Below are positions 1 to 10,458 of a stretch of DNA of 64,000 bases, piece after piece (position 1 is the stretch's first letter; each line of letters begins with the position of its first letter). The notes under the pieces were generated by a model. It saw only the letters and a program-made list of their open reading frames with translations. It did not search any database and was not told the origin of the DNA. This DNA is from Zarea fungicola (lineage: Eukaryota > Ascomycota > Sordariomycetes > Hypocreales > Cordycipitaceae), in NCBI GenBank assembly GCA_900169235.1, contig FWCC01000110.1:62001-126000 (forward strand). Reading direction: 5' to 3'. The position numbers and the translations under genes are program-made.

Positions 1-1194
1 ATTGTGCAGATTAAGCAGTTCGAACGAGGCCCAGTCTACACAATTGAGAGTTAGGACTATGAAGCATAGCCACCACGTGGGACGCGCTGGGAACAGGTGC
101 GTGTATATGCGGCGAGGGTACTTGAGGAGAAATTTGATGGCGAGTTTCGTGGTATAGAGGGAGTTCTCGCGTGTGGTTAACTGTAGCAATTTCAGGCCGG
201 ACCACAATATGAGCCGCAAAAAAATGGGATACGCGGTATTCCCTGCCAGAATCATCATCCCCATAGTGATGAGAACGAAATAAGCTTCTTGGAATGGAAC
301 CATGTTGGCGTCGAGAAGCGACATGCCTGAATTATTAAACGCAGAAGCGCCATTGAAGATACCCAGCCACCAAGGATTGATATCATTGGCTAATGCGGTT
401 TCAGGCATGTGATGAGCCATCCAGGCGCCTAAACTTAAGCACCCTAGGATTTGCCAAAGGACGAAGTATATTGGCACAATGATGGAAAGCAGTCGAAGGG
501 CATGGTACTCGCATTTGCAAATACGTTTTCTCTGCTGCTCCATCATGAGTCCGTGGGTCGCGATTTTGTCATTTGAAGAACCGTGATTGGATAAATAAGG
601 AGCGTCGCCCGACGACATCGGTGTAGGCGCCGCCCCCTGCACGCCATGACCTCGCTCCTGAGTGCATCCACCACCACTCGTTAAAGAGCAATGGGCATCG
701 TCCGGCTGAGCCGCAGCCGGCGTTTCTAAACAGAGAGTGCGGCCAGCAAAACGACTGGACAGTTCCGGTCCGTCGCTGGGTTGATTGGCTACTCCCGAGC
801 AGTCACCTCTGGCGCTTTTCTTGTAGCACTGGCCGCAGGCGACGCCGCCGACGCGGTGCTGGAAAATATGTCTGCGGGCCAGGATTGTCCAGATTGAGAC
901 CCAAATGGTGCTCCCAAAGATGATTGCCAAGAACAGAATGGTCTGCTGCCAGGTGGTCATGGTGCTGAGGTTGACTGTATTGAGGCCTGCCTCAGTCATA
1001 CCAGACACGACCAGGAAGAGGCTGTCGACATAGCTGATGCTGCCGTGAGGGTCGGAGGACGCCCAAAACACAGCTGAGCCGACGAGACATGCCACAATAA
1101 AATAGCCATAGTGGATCGTGATGAAGTTTAGCGTCGGCAGCTGTCTGTATATCGCGGCAAGAGTCGCCGGCGGCCATGCCCGTCGGCGCAACAT
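1..1194 (-). CDS. TRK-type potassium transporter, 5' part (C-terminus beyond the left edge)
   Basis: Uninterrupted minus-strand frame of 398 codons from an ATG at 1194 to base 1, still open at the edge. Trk/HKT-family proteins carry K+ across the plasma membrane through four membrane-pore-membrane units. Visible: a hydrophobic segment at residues 27-45, a first pore loop at 63-76 with TEAGLNT (filter glycine 70), a second membrane segment at 84-103, then a hydrophilic loop at about 110-230. A further membrane segment follows at 235-257, then a second pore loop at 283-298 (AFNNSGMSLL). The N-terminal LNFITIHYGYF block resembles fungal TRK proteins and supports this start. The loop of about 120 residues is short compared with yeast Trk1. 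At least half of the protein is missing, so function cannot be checked. No intron is needed in this part. Confidence 0.9.
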   Translation of the reverse strand, partial: MLRRRAWPPATLAAIYRQLPTLNFITIHYGYFIVACLVGSAVFWASSDPHGSISYVDSLFLVVSGMTEAGLNTVNLSTMTTWQQTILFLAIIFGSTIWVSIWTILARRHIFQHRVGGVACGQCYKKSARGDCSGVANQPSDGPELSSRFAGRTLCLETPAAAQPDDAHCSLTSGGGCTQERGHGVQGAAPTPMSSGDAPYLSNHGSSNDKIATHGLMMEQQRKRICKCEYHALRLLSIIVPIYFVLWQILGCLSLGAWMAHHMPETALANDINPWWLGIFNGASAFNNSGMSLLDANMVPFQEAYFVLITMGMMILAGNTAYPIFLRLILWSGLKLLQLTTRENSLYTTKLAIKFLLKYPRRIYTHLFPARPTWWLCFIVLTLNCVDWASFELLNLHN

Positions 1195-1856
1195 GCTGGC
1201 AGGGGCTTGCGAGAGCAGCAACCAAGAATACAAGTCTCGCTTTGACGGGCACGGAATCGTATACCCTGCGGTGTAAGAGCCGGCGGTTGGGAGCAAAAGG
1301 ACTCTACCCCTCCATTACCTTCCGCAATCAATATGCTTGAGCAACTCTGCACTAGTTGGTTGAAGTTTTCTGATCTGTTGACGGTCTGTGGGTTTTTTTA
1401 GAAAGCTTTTGCTCCACTGGTTATTACTGTGGCGGTGAGGAAACCAGGGTTCAGCGCTAGACGTTCGGCGTGGCTCTGAGATCTAACCAAGGGTTACTAG
1501 TGTGCTGTAAATCCACTGATAGATATACTGTTGATATGTTTCAGGGTTGGGGTTACATCAGGGTTGTACAAGCAGCGATGTTTCATTCCCTAGTCCATAC
1601 ACCGTACCGCCTCAAGAGCCGAGCAGCGAATTTTGCCTCCCACTATTGGGAAAACACCGTACACGCTTTACATAACTGAGAATAGCCATGTATTTTCTCC
1701 ACCTAAATCTGCACGGATTATTATACTAGGAAATAATTGAATTTAATTCTAGTTTGATGGTGGTGGCTGCCAATGAAGTTGCCACCGATTTTGATGCTGC
1801 TGCGAAGGCAGCAACTAGGTGTAACGATGGCTTATCGACGTCAGCCACAGTCGGGA

Positions 1857-1918
1857 TATACTCTAAAGCAAGTCAGTTTATTCGAACAGTACACTGGATA
1901 AATATCGTTTAGAGTATA
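1857..1918. repeat. 11-bp perfect inverted repeat (potential hairpin)
   Basis: TATACTCTAAA at 1857-1867 and its exact reverse complement TTTAGAGTATA at 1908-1918 enclose a 40-base loop. Just downstream (about 1941-1973) CTAGATAG and CTATCTAG form another 8-bp inverted pair. Possibly the remains of a small inverted-repeat element. Confidence 0.55.
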
Positions 1919-2720
1919 ACTCTCAATGGAGAGACTATTGTCTAGATAGATGAATAGAGATCTAGACTATCTAGCTATTAGAATACCTTTCGCTTAAGTA
2001 TCCGTCCATCACTCTGTTGTTACTCCTGGATCACTTCCCGATCATGGATCAAAGGTTCTTATTAGTTTCTATCTACAAAAATCGTCGCAAACCAAGGAAT
2101 ACGGAAGCAGGTATGAGCGTTGCTCGACACGATTTTCAACTCCATTAATAAATGAAAATGAATCTTCACAGACAGCGATGGTACTATTTTCACCAGCTAG
2201 AATTTATTCCATGGCTTCCCAGCACCGCTAAATCAAAACAGGAAAATGCAGCAAACACCTAGTGTGATCGAGTTTGCAGAAATGCGTTTTCGGGTAATTG
2301 ATATTAGAATCCGGGATAGCTATTATAATGCGTACATTCAAGTGTTCACTGATTTTGGTTTACTTGGACGGATTACGTACTTATCCGTCGCTAGCTTCGG
2401 GATGGCATGAACGCTAGGACTGGGTAATGTCCGAGAGACTCTGCCGCGGTTCCATACTACCAAATAGGGTTAGATTTCAATCGAAGTATAGCGACACATC
2501 TCAGGGTCAATAGTTTTATTGATTTTGGCGAAATCGTATGCTCCGGGGCTACGTACGGGCTAAGAATCCCAACCTATGCATAGGCGATGTGAGACGCCAC
2601 CACACGCTTGGCAGTCACGCTACTACGATACAGGTACACTGTTTACCAAATTGGGACAGTTCAATTACAGTTTATACGGAAAACTTCAGAGACAATGTTG
2701 TGGCGTAAAACAGGTAGGAA

Positions 2721-2774
2721 AGCAAGTAGCCGGCCAGGTAAGCAAGTAGCCGGCCAGGTAAGCAAGTAGCCGGC
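2721..2774. repeat. 20-bp tandem repeat, about 2.7 copies
   Basis: The unit AGCAAGTAGCCGGCCAGGTA occurs exactly at 2721-2740 and 2741-2760 and partially at 2761-2774, after which the third copy diverges. It is non-coding and sits about 450 bp upstream of the aldehyde dehydrogenase start. Confidence 0.9.
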
Positions 2775-2800
2775 TAACATTTATGGTTATAAGTACCGTT

Positions 2801-3076
2801 TCTCTGGAATAGCCATACCGTGAAATCACCGTCCATACATTTTCAATACTCATATCCCCATGGGGAATACTCCAGCCGCTAGTTCCGACTGTTCAGCTTG
2901 ATTATCTGAGCTTTGTAGCTCTCTTACCAAAAGAAAGAGTAGGGTTCTCTCCGGGATAGCCGTACTGCGAAATCACCATCCATAAATTTCAACACTCATA
3001 TCCCCATGGGGAATGCTCCAGCCGCTAATTCCGACTGTCCATCCTGATCATCTGAGTCAGTAGCTCTCCTACCAAA
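2801..3076. repeat. Diverged direct duplication of ~130 bp (2801-2931 and 2946-3076)
   Basis: Two copies of one sequence lie head to tail, separated by about 15 bp. Most differences are transitions (for example GGAATAGCCATACC against GGGATAGCCGTACT). Both copies keep the perfect 12-bp palindrome TCCCCATGGGGA, at 2855-2866 and 3001-3012. The transition bias is what repeat-induced point mutation would leave, but ordinary drift can do the same. The second copy ends about 150 bp before the aldehyde dehydrogenase ATG and may lie in its promoter. Confidence 0.85.
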
Positions 3077-3222
3077 CCACTTGTCCGTTCAAACAACTAT
3101 TTAAGACTTTACTCTGTTGCTTATCAAGGCGGATTACTTCTATTTTATTATTTTAGACATAATTACCGTTAGAAGTCAACTACTTGCACAGTGTTATCAT
3201 CTACAGACACTCCTCCAACACC

Positions 3223-4662
3223 ATGGCGGTTACCTACACGAAACTCTTCATCGATGGCAAATGGGTTTCTGGTACAGCTGGTAAGACATTTCCAGTCATT
3301 AATCCAGCGACGGAGGAAGAGATTACCAAGGTGGCCGAGGCAGATGGCGATGATGTCGACATGGCATACACTGCTGCGAACAAAGCCTTCTCGACCTGGC
3401 GGGATCTCTCGGCTTGGGAGCGTATCAACCGATGCCTCAAATTAGCTGAACTGATTGAGAAAAATGCCGAGGGACTTGCCCAACTGGATTGTATCAGTAT
3501 GGGAATGCCCATCAATCTGTGCAGAGTTCTTATCCACAGGGGTATCGAAGAAATCAAATATACGGCTGGTCTAACTCACGATATTAACGGCGAAACATCG
3601 ATCAACACTCCCGGTTTTCTCAGTTTCACTCTGCGACAACCATTGGGTGCCTGTGCCGCAATTATTCCGTGGAATGTGCCAGCTTTTATGTGGATTCACA
3701 AAGTTATTCCCTGTGTCGTCGCTGGTAATACCATGGTTCTCAAGTCTTCCGAGAAATCGCCACTGTCGGCTCTCCTACTTGCACATTTGAGTGATGAAGC
3801 GGGCTTCCCACCTGGTGTGATTAACGTCATATCTGGATTTGGAAAAACAGGCGCCGCGATGGCCAGTCACCATGGCTTCCGGAGAATCTCGTTTACTGGC
3901 TCCACGACTGCGGGTAAAGCTGTTCTGGAGGCAGCAGCCAAGAGCAACATGAAGCGAGTCAGCCTGGAGTGTGGTGGCAAACACCCAGCCATCATATTTC
4001 AGGATGCAAACGTACAAGATGCCGCCATCTCCACAGCAATCAACCTGCAGCTCAATTCGGGTCAGGCCTGCGTAGCCAACTCACGGATCTACGTACAATC
4101 GGGCATATACTCTCAGTTTATTGAAGCATTCGTCAAAATCTTTACCAATGTAAAGATGGGCAGCCCACTCGACCCGACAACTACCTTTGGTCCGTTGGTA
4201 GATAAGAAACAGTTTGACCATGTCCTTCGCTTGATCGACGAAGCAAAAGATGGTGGAGCGATTCCTATCGCAGGAGGGGCCCGCGCTACTGAGCTAGGCT
4301 ATTTTGTAGAGCCTACAGTCTTTACGGATATTCCTAAAGGTGCAAACCTGCTTAAAACAGAAGTATTTGGACCTGTTGCAGCTATCGTGCAATTTGAGAC
4401 TGAGGAAGAGGTCATGGCGCTGGCGAATGATACTGAGTATGGATTATCTGCTTCGGTCTATACGAGAGATGTCTCTCGAGGAATAAGAATTGCAAAGGCG
4501 GTTGAAGCAGGAACTATTGGAATCAATGCGGCGAGCCATGAGAATGCGTACAATATGCCGTTTGGCGGTTGGAAACAGTCGGGAATTGGTAGAGAGAAGG
4601 GGAAATCCGGCTTGGAAGAGTGGTACGAGATTAAGGCTGTAAATATCAAGCATACTCTATAA
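3223..4662 (+). CDS. NAD(P)-dependent aldehyde dehydrogenase
   Basis: Intron-free gene of 479 residues, the usual length of cytosolic ALDH-superfamily enzymes, which oxidise aldehydes to carboxylic acids. The start is the ATG in ACCATGG at 3223; the frame extends 13 codons upstream only through a TTG. Landmarks: IIPWNVPA (Asn 151) and LKSSE (Lys 174) of the cofactor pocket, FTGST at 224-228, catalytic base Glu 249 in LECGGKHP and nucleophile Cys 283 in NSGQACVANS. It ends with the conserved MPFGGWKQSGIGRE block and no targeting sequence is evident. The substrate cannot be told; similar fungal proteins are often named after indole-3-acetaldehyde or betaine aldehyde without proof. It stands alone beside repeat DNA. 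Confidence 0.97.
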   Translation: MAVTYTKLFIDGKWVSGTAGKTFPVINPATEEEITKVAEADGDDVDMAYTAANKAFSTWRDLSAWERINRCLKLAELIEKNAEGLAQLDCISMGMPINLCRVLIHRGIEEIKYTAGLTHDINGETSINTPGFLSFTLRQPLGACAAIIPWNVPAFMWIHKVIPCVVAGNTMVLKSSEKSPLSALLLAHLSDEAGFPPGVINVISGFGKTGAAMASHHGFRRISFTGSTTAGKAVLEAAAKSNMKRVSLECGGKHPAIIFQDANVQDAAISTAINLQLNSGQACVANSRIYVQSGIYSQFIEAFVKIFTNVKMGSPLDPTTTFGPLVDKKQFDHVLRLIDEAKDGGAIPIAGGARATELGYFVEPTVFTDIPKGANLLKTEVFGPVAAIVQFETEEEVMALANDTEYGLSASVYTRDVSRGIRIAKAVEAGTIGINAASHENAYNMPFGGWKQSGIGREKGKSGLEEWYEIKAVNIKHTL

Positions 4663-5110
4663 TCTAGCTATTGGATTGCAGCTCACAGCCACAAAGGCTA
4701 GTTCGAGACGATCGAATAGACTTCAAGAGCCGCGACGCCGCCATCCTCTGCCTCCCAATTCAACACATCGCGCGTGTCTTGGAGGGCCAAAAATTTAAAC
4801 TATCCACGTAGGAGTAATTAATATGGGCGCCATTTTCAGCCAATTAGATCCATCATCCCTTTTACACTCCCCGAACAGTACTCTTCCATACCAATATATC
4901 CATCCTTCTTACCACTTAAACAACTTTCTTTCTAGCGTCGCTGCTGCTATTATTGCTACTGCAGCAGTTGACACTAGGGTTGGACATTTTGGAATCATGC
5001 GAATAAAACCCACATGAAACCAAATCAAGAATAGACTACTACTTTAATATAATAGGAATTAAATAGCTTTACTATATAAACTAAACTACATTAAACTAAA
5101 TTAAACTAAA

Positions 5111-5226
5111 TAAATTAAGGAAATTAAGGAAATTAAGGACATTAGAGAAATTAAAGGAATTAAAGGAATTAAAGGAATTAAAGGAATTAAAGAAAATTAG
5201 GGAAAATTAGGGAAAGTAACGAAATT
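5111..5226. repeat. AT-rich minisatellite with 9-bp unit
   Basis: Successive imperfect 9-bp units run from AAATTAAGG through four or more copies of AATTAAAGG to AAAATTAGGG. It lies about 70 bp past the stop of the minus-strand F-box gene. The unit length matches the minisatellite at 33506-33690. Confidence 0.85.
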
Positions 5227-5251
5227 AAATTAATTAAGATGTCTAATACAG

Positions 5252-5284
5252 CCTGTTGCAGCTGTTGCAGCTGTTGCAGCTGTT
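5252..5284. repeat. Short tandem repeat GCTGTTGCA, about 3.5 copies
   Basis: The 9-bp unit GCTGTTGCA is repeated without error directly beside the F-box stop codon (5297). It would lie in the 3' untranslated region of that gene. Confidence 0.85.
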
Positions 5285-5296
5285 TCTTGAATTCTA

Positions 5297-7610
5297 TTAG
5301 TCTGCTGGCTGCTCAGCAGGATTGGATTGATACAGGCAGCCTACAGCTCGCAGACCAGTTGTTGAGAGCAGATGGCGGTCTGGCCACCATCCGTAGAAGC
5401 CAGCAACCGTATTCTCATATCCGTGCTCGAGAGACAGTGGCGGCCAATGCTCGGCTTCGCCATCGCGGTCTCCAATAACGAGCTCACGGCCCAAGTTGGT
5501 GACGAATCGTAAGAAAACAGGTATGTGCTCGGTAGCGTGGTGGATTCTCACAATCCGCTCGCCACCGCGACCATCTACCTCGAGGACTTTCAGTTCGTCG
5601 AGCTGGCCGATGCTGCGCGTCGGACGGTTTCCGTACGTAACTTTGAAGCCGCCGAAATTTACATCGCCTGAGATGCTCGTCACATCAGCCAGTTCTTCCT
5701 CCGTGGTGCCGAGGACAAGAGCCTCCAGGGCCGAATTGTCAGTTTGAAAGTCGTAGTTCCAGTAGCCAGTCTCATGGTCGGTAGCACGCAAAGTCGGCGG
5801 CGGCAGTTCATTATGCCAAAGATAATGACTGGTATCCAGATTTACATTGCTGATAGGCTCAGGTACGATTCTTGCAACATTGTAGACCGTGTTAGACGGC
5901 TTTTGTAGGATTGCGATCTTGGCGATGGTATTGTCGGATGAGATATGGGTTCTGATGCCAATGGCAAAATGCCCCTCAGACACATGAATCAAGCGTTTGT
6001 CTCCAACTTGATGACCGATTTGAATTGACTCGGAACGGTTGAAGAGAACCTCAATTCCTGTAATACTTCGAGTATGTTTGACTCTTCTTTCCCCCTCTTC
6101 TTTCTCTTCTTTGTCCTTGGTGGTGACAATAAAACCGGTTATCCAGTCTGAATCTGGAAATCCAGCCTCATCAGGGTCTTCAAATGGAGGGTCGAGGACG
6201 AGCGGGTTCTGATTGACCTGAATATCAGCTAATTCCAGATCCTCACTCCATCGGAAGGCCAGCGCACACCGAGCAGTCGATAGGTCCGTCAGTGATTCGA
6301 TAAAGGTCTGCACTACTACTCGAGTTTCTTTTGGATCGGGAAATATAAGGCGTGATTCTCTGGTTGCAGTTGCGCCTTTCAGCACTATGGCCTCCATTCC
6401 TGTATCGCCATTCATCTTGGTTCTAGAAGCCAAGTAATGTCCCGCAATGGTGGATAGAGACGTTTGCCATATTCGACGGCGATTCGCTAGTCCTTGAATG
6501 CGCTTCAGGCCTGGCTTATCGCGACTGGCAAGCTCAAGGTCTTTGTAGACCTGAGCCCAGTTTACTGACTTGAAAGGAGTCAAGTCTGGGGTGTTGGATA
6601 ACTCATGGAGCCAAGGCAAATCTGCTTGTAGACGCCTTCTCCAGAAGGATTGAGGTAACTCCAGGTTGCACATGGCAGTTGATGCTAGTCGAAGCCTGAA
6701 AAGACTGGTAATATCTAGGTTATCAAGTATCATTAACATCGTTTCTGGTTCGAGGCGAAAGAATGGGTCCGTTTCATTGCGGGTTTTCAGGCTAAAGTCG
6801 ATAGTCTGTACTGTTGGTGTTGCCTGCAGCTGTGGAAGAGCTTTATAGTATGCCTCAAGCTCTGGGATGTCGACAGGAGAGAAGACCACATATTCGTGCC
6901 CTCTTTCCGCGACCCAATACTGCTCATGGAAGCCGTTGACGGCACCGTAGTCAATCGCCAGACTATTCTGGTACTCTTCGGGATGGGCGAGATTTTTGAA
7001 AGTGGCGTATAATAGCTCCTTGTCCAGCTCCTGCACGCGTGCAGCTATGCGCAAAAGCTCATGGCATTGCTGGTGGAATGGTATTGCCATCGGATTTTCG
7101 GCTACCCAGGAGTAGCTATGTTTCAGGTCAGTTATTGGGAATAACTAGCCGCAGTTTATACTTACACATGAAAAAATCCGTCGACCGAGACAGGGAAGCT
7201 TTCGTCATTGCTCCGCTGCACGTTGAACATATTCAGGTCCTCATGCTTAGCAGTGCCAGTAATATAGACCCTATGTGGTTTTGCATCAATAGTGGGCGCT
7301 TTAGCATCTGGTATTGATATTTGAGGGCTTACTTGCGGAGGTTGCTGCTGTCTGGATTTTCGCAAATAATTCTGACACCACGAAGCCAGTTCATGGCATC
7401 TGAGTCGGTTTTGATGATGGCCGGGTCATACTCATACTGGCTCTCGTCCTCTTCTGGTGTTTTGTCTTGTGATTCATTTTCGTCTTGTGGATGCCGGTTG
7501 TCATCCTGGTTCTGCTCTGCCTCCGGGTTCTGCTGTGGCTCACTTTCCTCCCAAAATGGTGGACTCAGCGGACCTCCGCAAATGGCGCAGTATACATCTG
7601 CGCCGCCCAT
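5297..7610 (-). CDS. F-box protein of a large fungal family
   Basis: Three exons by hand: 7610-7333, 7270-7166, 7115-5297 (introns of 62 and 50 bp with GTAAGC/GTAAGT donors and CATAG acceptors), giving 733 residues. Exon 1 begins MGGADVYCAICGGPL, a Cys-pair start that I recall from a family of fungal F-box proteins, followed by an acidic, Gln/Glu-rich stretch. Splicing yields NLRKVYITGTAKHED at the first junction and GFFHVYSWVAENP at the second, both continuous in frame. The F-box-like motif (FRLEPETMLMILDNL with the following helices) is at about residues 247-290, the expected Skp1-binding part of an SCF ubiquitin ligase. The long C-terminal part has no domain I can name, and the substrate is unknown. 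Splice sites are inferred from signals and frame. Confidence 0.86.
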
Positions 7611-10458
7611 GATGCTAATTAGAAGTAGATGTATTTTTCATACGGTATATTTGATTTGTGAGAAAAAATCAGATGGCTTGGATTGAAGCTGACGTTTCAG
7701 GGGGAACGGCGAGAGGTCGAAAGATGGACGAAGACTGCGTGACAGCAGCTCCACAAATAAGCTCCGCCACCTCTGTAGGCAACCATTCGTTCATTATATC
7801 TGCAGACAAATAGGATCCGATAATAGGACTTAAGTTGGAGCAATTCAGTCTCAAAAATGCATTGCTTTATATCAAATCAGTAACCTCATGGTATCTTATG
7901 TAACAAGTTTATATCTTTTAGGTTACGGGCAGTATCTCATAGCTGGACTTTGTAATAGTATCGAGAGGCAAATCAGTCCACACTGGCAGGGGCATGCAGT
8001 CAGGCAGTATACGGACCAACTCGAACTATTTACAGTACCAACAGTGGCTACAGAGCACCTACTGAATAGTAAACCTCAACTATTGGTGGTCCAACCCTCA
8101 AACTGTAAGTGGGGCAATTTTTAGTAAAGGCAGTGAGTTATTTTGCATATGCGTTGTAGGTAGACGCGTTGCCTCACTTAGAGTATTTGGCTGGACCTCC
8201 AACAGTTGACGTTTAACTACTGCTCCCGCGGAGCTACACTGTCTCGTTCAGTCAGTTGTGGATTTAAGCAATGGCAGCTATGGCGCAAAAAAAAAAAAAA
8301 AAAAANNAAAAAAAAAAAAAAAATTTAAACAACATGTCGTGCTTGCCGTAAGCCCGTAAAACAGAGGAGAGCAGACAAGTGCAGCGTACGCCCAATGACA
8401 TCTGAAATTAAGCACATGTCTGGACTGTGGACTGGACAAGGGCGCATCGTAATTCTGGCTTGGACTGTGATGGGCGCTACGCCGCTGCTTAAAATCGCAA
8501 CCGAAATTACGGCAGGAAAGGGATATTTTGAAACTAATTTACAAAGAAATTTGCAACACGATGGAAAAACTATGCCAAGCATTTATTTTTGCTAGACATC
8601 AAAGTATTCACTCGCGCGTTTACACACACGCAGAGGCCCGAACGGAGAATCGACACGCCATCTCAAAAACGCCACATAGTTAATTATAAGTTTAATAATA
8701 GAGTGGTAGAAAGTCGCCCAAGGAACCAAACGGCGGCCAGTCTTTCCAGGTGCTATTATATGCCGTCTTTTATTTACAAAGACTGTTTTGAAGGATGAGT
8801 GGGCTTCTTTTTCTGTATAGCTAGTCTCTTGAAGAAAAACTTTACATAATGTCTTTGTGAAGCCATCTTCAGCAGCCTTCCTAGTTAGCTCGGGATCAGC
8901 CTTGCCAGTTCCTCAAGTGACGTAGTCAATTTGAACTTCCAGCCGTCGCTCCAAGGTAGAATGCTGGCAAGGCTGTCGAGCCGCATTTGCCGAATTCAGG
9001 TTGGCTACAAATACCAATGCAGCTGAAGCCGGGATGGCATACACTCACTGTAGGTATAAATGGAATTTATTGAAATGCAGAGGTTGTACTGGACGTCTGT
9101 AAGCGTAACGCCCGCTTTTCTCCCCAAGTACCCCCAGGCAGCAGTTCGAGGTTGTGTTCCTCTCAGTATTGTCGCAGTCGCACCTCTCTATTGAACCAGG
9201 CTAGACAAAAGTTCTACTTTATCCAAATTTTCATGTCAGTTGAGAAAACCCTTATTTACAGGCCTCGAGCGCCACGGTGTTCCACCTGGGAACTTGCTCC
9301 GCTTCGCACACTTAGCAGCGTCTTCAGCTGCTGCTGTATTTTGAAATAGCTGGTTGTTTTAAACTTCACCATCCCATGGACTTGGACGTTTGCAATAGTT
9401 ACAGATTCGGCGCTGAGAAGACCACCACCTAGTCAGGCGGCCAAATCAAAGGACCAAATTGTAGTTCGCAATCCATTTCTAAGCAACTTTTCTCCCCACA
9501 GCCCGAATAGGTAACAGAAATTCCATTTTGCTCTTCACGGGCAGGCTTCCCGCCACAAGGAGTCTCAGCAGTTAACAAGTGGCTCTGTTGGACAAGTCCA
9601 GTCTTCTGTAATTTCCGGAACCTGCTCACCTTTCAAATCGGCCGGTCGGCAATAGACTTACTTGCCTGGGTTTATTACTTGTATTCCCACGAATGAATTT
9701 GCTGAAACCAGTGCGCTGACGTGGACCAACGATCGGCAAGTGGACCTGAAAATTGACATGAATTTACCCCGTACACAGCCCCCAGCTTACTTTCTGTACT
9801 AGACAATCCCATCATTGGGTAACAGATTGAGTCTTTCAACCGCGTCGTGAAGCAAGTTTCATGCAGTTTCAAAAATAGCCCCGAGGCGACAAAGGGAATG
9901 AGCTTGGTGTTCGGACAATTATTGCTGTCATCGCCGGAAACCACCCAGCCACCTAGCCCTATGAACAGGGAACATTGTGTCAAAATTACTCGCGATGATC
10001 GCTGAGTTGCTGACTGATGATCACTACCGCATCTTGTTGCAACCACTTTAGCGCTTGGGGACCTCAACTAAGGCAAATCCTTTAATATGGGCTCAATGCT
10101 ATAGCATTGTTATATGCTATTTATTTATAGCGTCTTCATGACGCGTCAAGATGGCCCTTGCTATAGAATGCCCCCACGTATTTGTCACTTGGTCCCGAGA
10201 GGGCCGAGAGCTGACATTAGTGAACTATCGTCGTGATATAATACAAGTCTACGTTGCTGTTTGTGATGACACTTCTGGCTCAACTCACTGCGATATCTGA
10301 TTTTTCATTTTTATTCCTATTTTTGTTCTTATTTCTCTTCTTGTTTTTATTTTTTGGTCTTGTATCTTTTGGTTGAAGGATTCAAAGCCTGTTGTACATT
10401 TTCATCCGGCACCTCCTAGCGGCCAACAACTTACTGACGATCCTCTTATTGGGAAGAG
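7611..10458. other. Gene-free stretch of about 2.8 kb
   Basis: It contains the promoter of the F-box gene at its left end and that of the carboxypeptidase at its right end (CT/T-rich tract at about 10300-10370). A poly-A run with an assembly gap lies at 8287-8323. Open frames are short and show no family resemblance. Around 8830-8990 the minus strand reads like a worn coding piece (LASILPWSDGWKF) but soon meets stops. Confidence 0.5.
8287..8323. other. Poly-A run with two undetermined bases (assembly gap)
   Basis: A run of A on both sides of NN at 8306-8307. The true length of the homopolymer, and perhaps some sequence, is unresolved here. Confidence 0.9.

Larger units (their letters stand above)
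1195..3222. other. AT-rich gene-free stretch between TRK gene and aldehyde dehydrogenase
   Basis: No protein-coding frame of credible length or codon use is seen. The stretch holds an inverted repeat (1857-1918), a 20-bp tandem repeat (2721-2774) and two diverged copies of a ~130 bp sequence (2801-2931 and 2946-3076), each listed separately. It also holds the divergent promoters of the two flanking genes. The base composition suggests decayed repeat DNA, but no transposase or reverse transcriptase remnant was recognised. Confidence 0.6.
4663..5296. other. Intergenic, convergent 3' ends of aldehyde dehydrogenase and F-box genes
   Basis: No gene is seen. The right half (about 5040-5230) is very AT-rich and repetitive, and is followed by a short GCTGTTGCA repeat right beside the F-box stop codon. 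Confidence 0.6.

Noticed and set aside
7888..8124. A 78-codon plus-strand frame past the F-box gene start.
   Set aside because: No resemblance, no good start context, and amino-acid content like random AT-rich sequence.
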